From the NCBI RefSeq assembly GCF_000204055.1, contig NW_006768845.1, forward strand, positions 10,471 through 74,470: a stretch of DNA of 64,000 nucleotides, given 5' to 3'. This DNA comes from Melampsora larici-populina 98AG31. Lineage: Eukaryota; Basidiomycota; Pucciniomycetes; Pucciniales; Melampsoraceae. A program made the translations under genes and the position numbers. Shown one piece after another: positions 1 through 9,593 of the stretch (its first letter is position 1; the number at the start of each line of letters is the position of its first letter). The notes beneath the pieces are model-generated. The model was not told where the DNA came from. It worked only from the letters and a program-made list of their open reading frames with translations, and did no database searches.

Positions 1-1295
1 TGCGTTCTCACCATGACGATAGATGACCTCTGCTTCCTCATCCATCGTCATGTGTTCTTGAAGTTCGCCACTCCTTCGAAGGTGAGCCTTGATGATATCG
101 AAAGATTTCTCGATTGGATTGTACTCGGGGCCATACGCAGGTAGGTAAAGTAATCGTACACCAAATTGATCGCACAGTTCTTGAATATTACCACCATGAT
201 GAACCGGTGCGTTGTCCAAAACAAGGACACTGTTTTCAGCTGGGTAAGGATTCATCATAGGAAGCTGGTATGGAAGACGCGAGATATCAGATTATTATCA
301 AAGATAAAGATAATATGCTGATGGTACCTACCACATGGTGCGACAAGAAGTACTCCAAATCTTCCCGAAGAATTGAGCCTTCCTGAATAATCATTCCAAG
401 ACAACCACTCAAACAGATGGCAGGGAGTAACGAGTACTTTCTTGATTGTAGAGTCCGAGGTAGACGTCGTGTACGTTGGCCTCTTGGTGCACGAGCTTTC
501 TGTTGGTAAAGTCTGCGAGCTGCGAAAGCACTCTCATCTGTTCAAACCCAAGTCAGTTCAAAGTTGAATAAGAAAATATGACAATTGGTATGCTTTCTTA
601 ATGTGCGATCTTAGAGTCATGAATAAATACATTCAAGACAACGGTTTGTTCAATTCCACCGAAACCAGTGAGGTTACACACCAGTTGTAAATCCTCACTG
701 GTTCACAAGCTGATCAGACCTCTGATCAGCGTTGCTGATGGAATGTGAATTTGATCCTGTTGTCTCAAAGTGTATTTATTGACAATTCTAGGATCACACA
801 TCAAGAAATATACAAATACGAAATACGCTTACCAATGAAGACCAAGCACAATGGATCAATTGATCCAACTTCATACAGATACCTGCCTACTTCTTTGGGG
901 TCTTGATTTGGGTGGACAGTTTTTGCCACCTTCAAGGTTAGACCAAGACGATCGCGTACCTCACGAGCTAAAGCAGTGATGGAGATGTCTATACCTCTTT
1001 CAATTGAAAGTTGGTGTGCAAGCTCGTCAAGGTAGATAGTCGGTTCAGTATCAATGGCGTTCTCGATAAACCTGCGGTGCTCGTTTGATAAGACAGTCGG
1101 CCGGCCACGAGGATCGTAGAAATCTGGATCTGAGATGACTCGCCGAGTATTGTTGAATAAAGCTAGCCATCGAGCAAGTGAGTCTTTGGAGACTTCCAGC
1201 GTAAGATCAAGATTGATTTCGTCTAGTGTCTGTCCACGGAGATGCTTGTGGATGACAATGAGTTTGATATCGGGCGAGTACAAGACAAACCCCAT
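1..1295 (-). CDS. Tc1/mariner-type DDE transposase, 3' end off window
   Basis: The transposase would cut and paste its own element at TA sites. Reading the minus strand, exon 1 (1295-833) encodes about 154 residues with a helix-turn-helix N-terminal half. A 295-nt intron (832-538) rejoins in phase to give FIDESAF, the first catalytic aspartate block of IS630/Tc1/mariner enzymes. A second intron (331-265, 67 nt) leads to LVLDNAPVHHGG, the second aspartate, then GPEYNPIEKSF, the third acidic residue. 34 residues separate the last two, so this is a DD34E enzyme. No stop or frameshift was seen in about 330 codons, so the copy could be intact, but its C-terminus lies outside the window. The start at 1295 is the first ATG of the helix-turn-helix frame; an upstream exon is possible. 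Family assignment is secure; activity is unknown. Confidence 0.85.
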
Positions 1296-1641
1296 CGTGG
1301 GTGCGGAGGAAACCTATGAACAAAAAAATGAACGAAAGAATCAACAGCAGAACAGGTGACCCGGTAAAGTTGAGAGCGAAAACGAACCTGGAGAACAAGC
1401 CTTCGATCGAGAGGAGGAACTGGAGAAAGCGATCCAATCGGTGGATTTGTTGGTTGGTGGATCGGCTGGCACTGTGGTATGATCGTATGTGTATTGTCAA
1501 CTTGTTATGGGCAATAATATGTAAAGTACAACCCTAACAGCCCTAACCGCCCCAAAAAAAAAAATCAAAAAAGCAACCTTTTCGGGAACGGCTGTAACAC
1601 CTGATGGCCAATACGTTTTGACCATAAAGTCCAGAGTTACG
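1296..1641. other. No gene seen (upstream of Tc1 transposase)
   Basis: Short open frames on both strands here overlap one another and show no family motif. The stretch probably holds the promoter side of the Tc1-like element. Its outer terminal repeat could not be recognised. Confidence 0.4.
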
Positions 1642-2571
1642 CACCGCTGGCCCATTTGTGGGAGCGTAACAGTATCAGTCTTATCCTGAGACTCACTCGC
1701 TCTGAGACTCTCTCTGAGACTCTCTGAGCTACAGATGGCTTTCTGTACACCCGTCATACAGTGTGGTCAAGAGTGGTGGCACTCCATACATGGTTCATTA
1801 TTGATTTGTTTCTTCATCCTAAAAATCTTGTCATTTCCTCATCTGACATGAATGTGACCATGATCGATCGGTCCAATTTTTACTCGGCCACACAATCAAT
1901 GTAAGAATGGATGATAGAAAGATAAATTGAAATTTGAGGTTTTGTGTCATTTTCATGTTCAATGTGATCAGACTCAGAGCGACTTCAAGATGAACTTTAA
2001 TAATCTGTTCCTCAGCATTTCCATCCTATATTGTTAAGCTCAGCTTCTAATCTCAGAATTGAAAACAATCCAACTTGGCATCTCCCTCTTATTGGCCAAT
2101 GAAGCTAATCTTATAAGTTTTCACAATCAAATTCGACCGTTTGATTATCTGGCTCATTACCTTCTATCATTTTTACTGCCACTTGAAATGATATTTTCAA
2201 AGCTCTCGATCCTCGTAATGGCTCTTGACCTTTATGTTCATGTGGCTAATTATCTTAATCTTCTTTATATCATTTCTTTTGCTTTACTCGATTCGCGTCT
2301 CGGTGGGTCTACTTTTCACAGAGCTTATGCGACTTCTTCTCACCCAACCACTTGATTTGATGTTTTAAACAAATTAATGTGGGTTCCTTTTTCTTGACTT
2401 GGCCTTTGCTTCCTTCAAAAAACACCTTTGTAGACGCCCGGAATTTCAGAGAATAAAAAACACGCCACTCGAGAAGAAATTGTACTATCCCTGTATGTGC
2501 CAGGTATTGTCTCAGGGAGTCTCAGTGAAAGACTGATACTGCAACTCTCCGCCATTTGTGGGACTGCGGTG
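1642..2571. mobile_element. Inverted-repeat unit, probably non-autonomous DNA transposon
   Basis: About 60 bp at 1642-1700 recur in inverted orientation at 2512-2571. Both arms share CAGTATCAGTCTT followed by CTGAGACTC, preceded on both sides by a CACCGC start. The inner side of the left arm (1688-1735) contains repeated CTGAGACTC words, and the right arm contains CTCAG words, as in subterminal repeats of DNA transposons. The interior holds no convincing gene: a 98-codon open frame at 2059-2355 has no recognisable motif and ordinary AT-rich composition. No clear target-site duplication was found. It lies directly upstream of the KDZ gene and might instead be part of that element's left end. 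Confidence 0.45.
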
Positions 2572-2737
2572 TCATCCATGTGATACGTTGCCCTCACCTC
2601 GGTGCCTGCCCCGATCCACCCGGGGTACGTCTCCTCCTTGTGAAGACGGGCGCCCTGGATTCACCTTACTTCATTCATAATCATCAACTTCAACTTCAAC
2701 ACCACCACCGTCCATCATACCCACCCTCAATCCCAAC

Positions 2738-5000
2738 ATGCTGTTGCGCGACTTCGTCGACCTAATGACCCGCGATTCACCTCGACTCTCTGCAACCCTG
2801 AGTGTGGCAGACTTTGTTCGGTTTGTTTCCCTCGCCGGCGAAGTCCAACATCGTGCGGGACAAAGCGTACGGTTGACACCCAATCGAAACACTCTCCTAC
2901 CTTTCCTCAAACTGGCGCTCTCACCTCATTACCCACATGACCTGTTGCCTGACTTATGGCGGCTGTCCTTCCCCCTGTTGGACGCCTCCCGAATCAACAC
3001 CTCAGCTGCTATCCGGGATTTCGGTCTACACCCTGAGCTTTTGGGTACCAAAATGCCCGAACGATTTTTACGTGCACCAATGTCTCACTGTACCCTATGC
3101 TCGCGTGACCACTCTTTTGCGTTACACGTCCACTCGTGTCTTGACGGCTACCTTTACGATATTGATGGCGTCCATGCAATTCAAACAGTGATACTCTGTT
3201 GTTCAAGTAAGTTCGCCTAATTTTCCATATTAGTCATATCATAGCCGCATATTAATTTACATATTACCAGACAAAGCATGTGGAACCTTCTATAGACCCA
3301 GTTATTACACTCGAGACGACCTACGAATCTACTACTCACAGGAAATGGCTCGCAATACGACTTTCCTCCACATCCACTGTCATTACTACATGACAACCCG
3401 TATGTCTTACATGCTTCGGGTGCTTCAGATGTTAGCCCAGTCAGTTTGGATTCAAATCACCGCATTAATTTATCGATTGTTTCCTGACATCCGAGTTTGC
3501 CAGTGTATCACACTTCAATCTGGTGAATTGGTATGATCAAATCTTTGTAGATGACACCCCCGTCCATAAATTTATCCAAGACCAAAGCTTTACCCCGTCG
3601 ATGTCCGAGGAAGTTTGCCGCGATGGCCTGATCCTTCATTCATTAATGAATCATGCTGACCGCAGAGGGGTACAGCTCGCAGTAAACTCGAGTGGAAACG
3701 ACAACATAATCGACGCCGCCATCAAAGAACATCTTGAACTCTTGTCTGTTGAAGGAACAAAATTCCGTGATCATTATTGCTCCAGTTGTGTCCGACTGGC
3801 TTCCGTCGTGGATCCCAAAACCGGAGAGGAGTACTGTAAATGTAAGTCACCACTCAATCAATTTATCAAGCTGATTGGCTAACCTTTCGATGGTTCTGAT
3901 AGCAATACGGGCAGTAGTTACAGACGGCCTGACGATTGGGCATTGGCGATGTAGCGCCTCAACCCAACAGTTGCAAGAGATCGCCACTCAGTTAGGACTT
4001 CCGGCCCCAGAAGGGCCTTGCACAAACAAACTAGATAACATCAACGACAGATTCTGCCCTTATCATTATGGCTTACTCGGCGGTCGCTGCCGAGCCCAGC
4101 CCTGTTCCAAGGCCGCTGTAGGGGATACCGAGACGTGTGGCGACGCTCAACACATCAAGGTGTGGGCTGATTTCAATAAGAAAACCCAAGCGAATTTTTC
4201 CCTCACAGCGCTGCTGAACCGTCCAGGATCCAACTTGCCTCCCGACCCAACAGTCCATCTTGACACCAAAACTGGTCAATTTGCTGACCTGGAAAGTATC
4301 CAGCAAGCCGACGAGTCCCAACGGGCACACGAAAGCGCACGCGATGGAGGCCAGTCCCAGGCAGCTGGTAAATAAGTTTTATCCAGATCACGAACGCACA
4401 ACGATCAGCTTGCTGTGGCTGGTTGTGGAATTGTGTTGGCAAGGAAGACGTTTTACAACGCTGAGTCTGTAAGTGCAGTCAAGGTCAGTACAGGTTTTGA
4501 TTGAATTCTTCGTTCATCATGACATGATGTAACCTAAGTTGTCTCTGTCTGTCTCATCTCACTTCTTGTACACTTAGGAGTTTCTCGAGGAAAGCTTCCC
4601 CCAAGGCATGCCCGAGGTCGTTTTCTACGACAACGCTTGCCGATTGACCGAGCACATCTACACGGGAGATACTGATTGTACGCGCTTTGATGGAACAGTT
4701 ATCCCAGTGGATCCATTCCACCATCGATCGCACGCAGAAAGCGATGAATTTTGTAAAAAATTTACTGATCCTCATCTCTTCCCGGACATTCAAGAGGGGG
4801 GAAGATGGATTTTCAACGCCTCTGCAGCTGAGCTCACCAACATTTGGTACGGGGGCTTTGCGTCAATCTGTCGCAATATGCACTCCCTTCTGTACAACTT
4901 TTTTTTGGAAGAGATGGTTTACTTAAGGAATGCTTGGCTGACCAAGAAGTTGGACAAGAGACCTGGAATGGAGTTCCTTGGGGAGGGGCCCTTATCATAA
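2738..5000 (+). pseudogene. KDZ (Kyakuja-Dileera-Zisupton) transposase with CxC5/CxC6 clusters, one in-frame stop
   Basis: This is a transposase of the KDZ superfamily, a large eukaryotic DDE group common in basidiomycetes. Five exons join in phase: 2738-3206, 3271-3439, 3504-3841, 3903-4483 and 4578-5000. The N-terminal part carries a cysteine cluster like Pfam CxC5 (CTLCSRDH, then CCSSNKACGTFY), followed by NWYDQIFVDDTPVHKF. Next comes the first acidic motif VTDGLTIGHWRC within a CxC6-like cluster, then YDNACRL, the FHHRSHAESDEFC signature, and AAELTNIWYGGF with a candidate third acid. The reading frame is continuous except for TAA at 4373-4375, in the middle of exon 4. The same frame resumes immediately into THNDQLAVAGCGIVLARKT, a conserved KDZ stretch, so the stop is a lesion and not an intron boundary. 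The copy is probably dead or expressed only by readthrough. Family assignment is firm. Confidence 0.85.
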
Positions 5001-5491
5001 TAATAACTTTAGAAAACATGTTTCTTTTCGCCTTTGTATTGTATTCGCTGAAAGGTTATACATTTACTTTAAAGCTTGATGATATGATTGAAAATTCGAA
5101 TCATTTGTCCTGAGACATGACCAAAAAAACTCTATCTTTCTCCCAGTCATCAAGTGAATTTGACAACTGAGAGAAAGCGAACAAAGCAGCTCCGGTATTA
5201 ATAGTTCAATAAATACTCGAACTCCACTTTTAAAATGAACGAATGTGAGGTATAACGATTGCATTTATTAGGGATTGTGACAAAGAAAATGAACCTTTGG
5301 AAGGGCAAATGTGGACAACACTGCAGGTTCTAACTACAGGAGGTTACAACCTTCAATTTACAGCGTGCCTATGCAAAAATATCGGGGATCTTGCCTAAGA
5401 AGGAATAGTCAAGCACCTGAGTGAGTAGACCGGGACAGTCAGAAAAGAAGGTTGCGAGTCAGAGTTCAAGGTTGCGACAGATTGAGTTAAA
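5001..5491. other. Intergenic between convergent KDZ and unknown gene
   Basis: No coding region is visible. The stretch separates the 3' ends of the plus-strand KDZ gene and the minus-strand gene that ends at 5492. No terminal repeat of the KDZ element was recognised here. Confidence 0.4.
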
Positions 5492-6391
5492 TTAATGAAT
5501 GCCCACTTGAACTACGAAGCGTCGTGAAACCGGGTCTTTGGAGACCACATTTCCTTTGACCCACATGGCTGCGTCAGCATGTAAGTGTTTCCATTCAAAA
5601 GGAAACGGAGTCATGTGGCCAAAAGCATATGTAATGACAAAGTCGAAAACTCTTTGTTGCTGCGTGTGATGTCAAAGGGTGAATGTGTCAGTGCGTGATC
5701 AAAATATAACCAATGGTGGTGATTGGCTTACTAGAGGGTCGTAGTAATCGTGGTGAGCATGGACGGTCAGATTCCATCCGACTGCTTGGTCCTCTACGTC
5801 GTCCAATTGTACCTTAATCACCTTGCCGATCCTGGTAACCACTGTGTGGCCAGCAAGGGACTCGCGCGGTGGATGTTCTTTGCTGACGAAGCTTTGGGTT
5901 TCGGAACAAAATGTGATCATAGCGTCACCAGAGGCAGGATCTTGGCCTAGCGGCCCGGTGAGTTGATACGTCCGATTTGCGCGGAGTCGTGCTTGGTGTA
6001 CAACATGCCCCAGTGCTTGCAGTGGTTGGGGTTGAACATCTTGCAAGACAATTTCAGTGGGGCATGAGTAATATGGCATGAAGTCGTCGCCCCCAATGCG
6101 GATGGCCTGCACGAAGAAAAGGAAACCGTTGAATGGAGTTTGGATGGATAGTAGTACATATATAAGTATAAAGAATTAAACATGTCTTGGGAATAAAGGG
6201 CTCACTTCAGTCGTGATAGGCACCACGGTGTTCAAGATGGCAGGATAACCCATAGGGACGTGATTGGTTCTTTTGGTGCGTGAGGGGGACATCGGAAATG
6301 GTTCCGACCTGAGGTATAAAAGAAGGTGGAATTGCGGTGTGCCAACCACCGCGAGCTTGGGAATAGGGGTCCGCTTGGGAGGTGAAACCAT
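5492..6391 (-). CDS. Hypothetical protein, beta-rich (possible OB-fold-like), three exons
   Basis: I do not recognise this gene with certainty. On the minus strand, exon 1 (6292-6206 from the chosen ATG), exon 2 (6106-5732) and exon 3 (5659-5492) join in phase with good GT-AG sites and give 209 residues. The frame is also open up to 6391, but 6391-6320 contains a pyrimidine tract ending in CAG, so an upstream exon or intron is possible. The protein alternates hydrophobic and charged residues as in a beta barrel. A segment TYQLTGPL is followed by HTVVTRIGKVIKVQLDD, HAHHDYYDP and, at the end, AAMWVKGNVVSKDPVSRRF. From memory this layout resembles a large family of uncharacterised OB-fold-like proteins in rust genomes, but that is recollection and not a search. 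Its place next to the KDZ gene suggests it may belong to a mobile unit. Confidence 0.5.
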
Positions 6392-6432
6392 CGTAATGAA
6401 AAATAACCCTGATGTCAGTTACACCTCATTGG

Positions 6433-6466
6433 CATTATACGAAGTTGGTAACCACTTTGTATAATG
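6433..6466. repeat. 34-bp near-perfect palindrome (13-8-13)
   Basis: The arms CATTATACGAAGT and ACTTTGTATAATG are inverted copies with one mismatch, around an 8-bp core TGGTAACC. The palindrome lies between two minus-strand genes, just upstream of the 5492-6391 gene, and could be a binding site or a hairpin. The arm shares a short word with phage loxP, but the arm orientation is opposite. Confidence 0.55.
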
Positions 6467-6896
6467 AATGTATCCTCCTGGCGAAATCTCAGGGTCCTCA
6501 TATGCGACGGTACCCTGTCGCCAGATGGAAACGCATCCGATTGAGCGAGCTGCTGAGCACGTAGCAGCTCGACAAACTACATCAAGATCCGTTGGGCTCG
6601 CATTGTAATACTTGATGCTTCCAAACCTTCTCAAATGATGAAGGGGTTGAAAAAAATTGAAAGGAACCAGTGGTTTGGCACGACTGAAACTTAACAGTCT
6701 TCTGTTATTTGATTCATCAACCATCAAACAATGAACAAACGGATTGTACTTACTACATAGGAAAGACATACATTAACAATTAGAAGAACTTCTACATCAG
6801 AAACACGTCAAGATACATATTAAGATAATTAATTATAAGAAAGGCACGAAAACCACCACATCACTTTGTATCATTCCGAATCTCGACCTTGCCCTC

Positions 6897-9217
6897 TTAC
6901 TTCTTAACACCTGCCTTCTGATCAAACTCCTTCTTGAAAACTATACGAGCGTCCCCGACGGTCGCATTCGGTTGCGACTTGAACCTCTCAGACATAACCG
7001 AGTACGTGACCAACCCAATCCAAGCGCGATAGCGATACATCGTGCCTTCGACATACTTCCATTCACGGCCGAAATGTTCCTTCCATCGCTGTGGGGCGTT
7101 CCCACATTGTTGATCTTTGTACAATGCTAGGATACTGGCGATTGGAACAGTTGACGATGGCCAGCCTTTGAGAAGGGCAGGAGCCATTGTCGGGTTAGAG
7201 GGGTGCGACCTAGGTCAATCGGAATGGAACTGTCAGTGAATGAATGTGGGTTAGCAATGCGTTCCTGAAGAAAGTTGTACTTTGTAGAATTAGTATCCGC
7301 ATGTTCTTCAGGCACGGGTACACCTCCCGGGCCTCTGTCTGCGGCGTCTTTGAGGAGATCATGGGCGCCGTTGCCCAGTGTGTCTTGAGGTCGATCCTCC
7401 GTAAGCAAGAGGGGGATTTCATTGCCTGCGATGACCGTTTGGAGCGGGTCAGCTGGGGAGTCATGTCTTTCTGTCACTTGGTCTTTTGGAGAGTCTTGTC
7501 CTTGTGTCAAATCAATAATGCCATTGTCGGCTCGAGGTCCTTCATCGCAAGTTTGGGCAGTTTGGACTGTACTGGGAGTATTTGGGTGGCTGGATGCACT
7601 TGCAGGGTGCTCGAGAACCAGAGGAGCTTTTGGAGCGGGCGACCCGTAATGTTCATGACTGCTGGCTGCGCGGGAAGATGCTTCAGGTGTTCCTGGTGAG
7701 GAAGGCGTGTCGTAGATAGGGGGGAGAGCTGATGCCGAGAGGAAAGCTGAGGCAGGTGCCAAACGATCGGTAATCGGGAGGGAACGTGGGAGAGCTGATA
7801 GTGGAACAAGCACTGATTGGAGACGGACAATGATTGTGCGTTGGTCCTTTGGGTTTCGGCGTGGGTAATTCACGAGGGTGTCGCACTGTAGATGTGAGGG
7901 AGGCAGTTATGAGTATGGATGTACTCATGACACGCGCATTAGGAAATAAAAGGATTGGGATAAGCTTTTACCCAGGCATTGAGTTTTGGATCCCATATGC
8001 TCAGGGCTCGATTCCAAGAAGGCCCTTCCGCTTTATGGAGCGCCTCTACAAGGAGCTCGCTTTGTTCAAGATAATACAATGGCCACTGTGGGAAAAAAGC
8101 TTCCAAAGTCTGCGGTTCGACAGACTGAGGATCAAGATAAATTATTGAATCAAAATCAATTTATTCATTATTGGATCTGGATCGATTGACCACTCACATT
8201 GACCCATAACATGATCGTAGCTACTTTGGTTATGTCGACCTTGCTGGAAGATTGCCGCTCAGCTGTTTCATCTCGCTGAGCACGGTTCCTCTGAATCATG
8301 GCCATAGTTTCGAAAGGAACTCGTCGACCTAGTGTGTTCGCGCCTTGAGCCCACTGATGCGGGTTTTTCAGGAAGGCTGGGACATGTCGACGCGTGGACG
8401 TTGAAGAAGTTGCAGCAGCGGGGCCAGGGGTAGACTGGCCAGATGAGCTTGCCTGCATCACGCCTACTGCTGCAAGTTGTTGATGGGTGATTCCTAAAGC
8501 TGCGATTTGATGATCGGTCAGGCCATGAGCGTTAGTCGCAGCGGGGCCAGCTAATGCAAGGGGACGTGGATGCACACGACATTCGACTAAAGTATATGTG
8601 TTGCAGCACTGCAGCAAAAAAGATTAATGATAAAGTTAGTTTGGAAGGAGAGAAATACGGGTTGGCATCAAACCTTTCACGCAGCCTTTGTTGGCTGCCT
8701 TCTTATGATTTTGAGAGAGAGAACCCTCGTGTATGCGTTTACATAGGAGGGCTGGTGGTTTGGATTTTTTGTTGCGTGATGGACTGGCGTGTGCGTATGG
8801 ATGCTGACGGGTTCGTTGGGCTCCTTCGGGAGGGGGCTCGTCAAGGATCTGTCCTAGAGGTGACATACGTGGTCCCCAGGCCTTGTCGGTCGAAACAATT
8901 GGTCTTGGGACCCCGAAGTTAATGAGCGCGATTTCGTGGTTGAGTTGATTGCACTTCCAGGTTTTCCAATTGTGTTCGTTCATTGGTGTTGGGCACTATA
9001 GGATTGGTGCGAGATAACAGCAGTTAGATTTTGTGGAAGATTCGGAAATGGAACCAAAACGTACACCAATGAGCCAAGAGTCGGTGTTTGCCCTCATATA
9101 CCTCATCTGAACCGCGCAGACTGGACATAGTAGCCCTGTTGGTCCGTCCTTGTGCGGAAGTGGGAGGAAGGTGCCGATCATGGTATAGTATTTGTGGATA
9201 AGGGTTAGGCAGACCAT
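6897..9217 (-). CDS. Hypothetical multi-exon protein with Zn-ligand-rich N-terminus and possible GCR1_C-like C-terminus
   Basis: I do not recognise this gene firmly. Plausible exons on the minus strand are about 9217-9070 (contains LCPVCAVQMRYM), about 8989-8720 (begins CPTPMNEHNWKTWKC), about 8616-8206, about 8135-7972, about 7891-7215 and about 7168-6897. Several joins have good GT-AG sites and keep frame (after WVN to SVEPQTLEAFF; after NAW to CDTLVNYPRR). Two joins are uncertain: the one near 8640-8740, and a very short 45-nt intron near 7169-7213. Cysteine and histidine spacing in the first two exons suggests a zinc-binding module. The middle is Pro/Ser-rich linker. The last about 90 residues (WKEHFGREWKYVEGTMYRYR) faintly resemble the GCR1_C DNA-binding domain found in fungal regulators and Crypton elements. 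It could be a transposon accessory gene. Function unknown. Confidence 0.4.
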
Positions 9218-9593
9218 GTTCGTCGATGACTGCGATAGTCGGCGATGGCTGCGATATTCGTGAGGACGATGAGTGCTGAGGTGATCCTAATTTTAGGCGA
9301 ACACATCGTGGTGAAGGTGATCTCCCAAAAGGGTTGGAACTGAAGAATTTTTGATTGAAACACGGGGTGAAGAAAAAAATGCTGAGCTTGTGACATCTAG
9401 GGTGTACCGAGGCTTAACAGTTTTGGTCCAAATTGCTTGAAAAATAAATCTGGGGAGAGATACAATAGGTTGTGGGATATGTGTGTACCGGTAGATGTTG
9501 CAAGGGTGATAAAGATAAGTGATCTTTTGAACTGGTTTTTGTTGGGGACTGTCAGCCTCTGGAGAAGCTGAAGCTGCTTCTCCATGCTTCTGT
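9218..9593. other. No gene seen between unknown gene and hAT element
   Basis: Only short open frames are present. A 23-bp palindrome, GGAGAAGC(7 nt)GCTTCTCC, lies around 9560-9582 just outside the left hAT terminus. It may be part of the element's end or of the target site. Confidence 0.35.

Noticed and set aside
2059..2355. 98-codon hydrophobic open frame
   Set aside because: It lies inside an inverted-repeat unit, has no recognisable domain, and the Leu/Ile/Phe richness follows from AT-rich sequence.
6433..6466. True loxP-like site or vector contamination
   Set aside because: Only part of one arm matches loxP, the arm orientation relative to the spacer is reversed, and the spacer is unrelated. 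The palindrome itself is kept as a finding.
7244..7699. 151-codon plus-strand open frame opposite the unknown gene
   Set aside because: It is antisense to the minus-strand Pro/Ser-rich exon, which has better splice-site and frame support.
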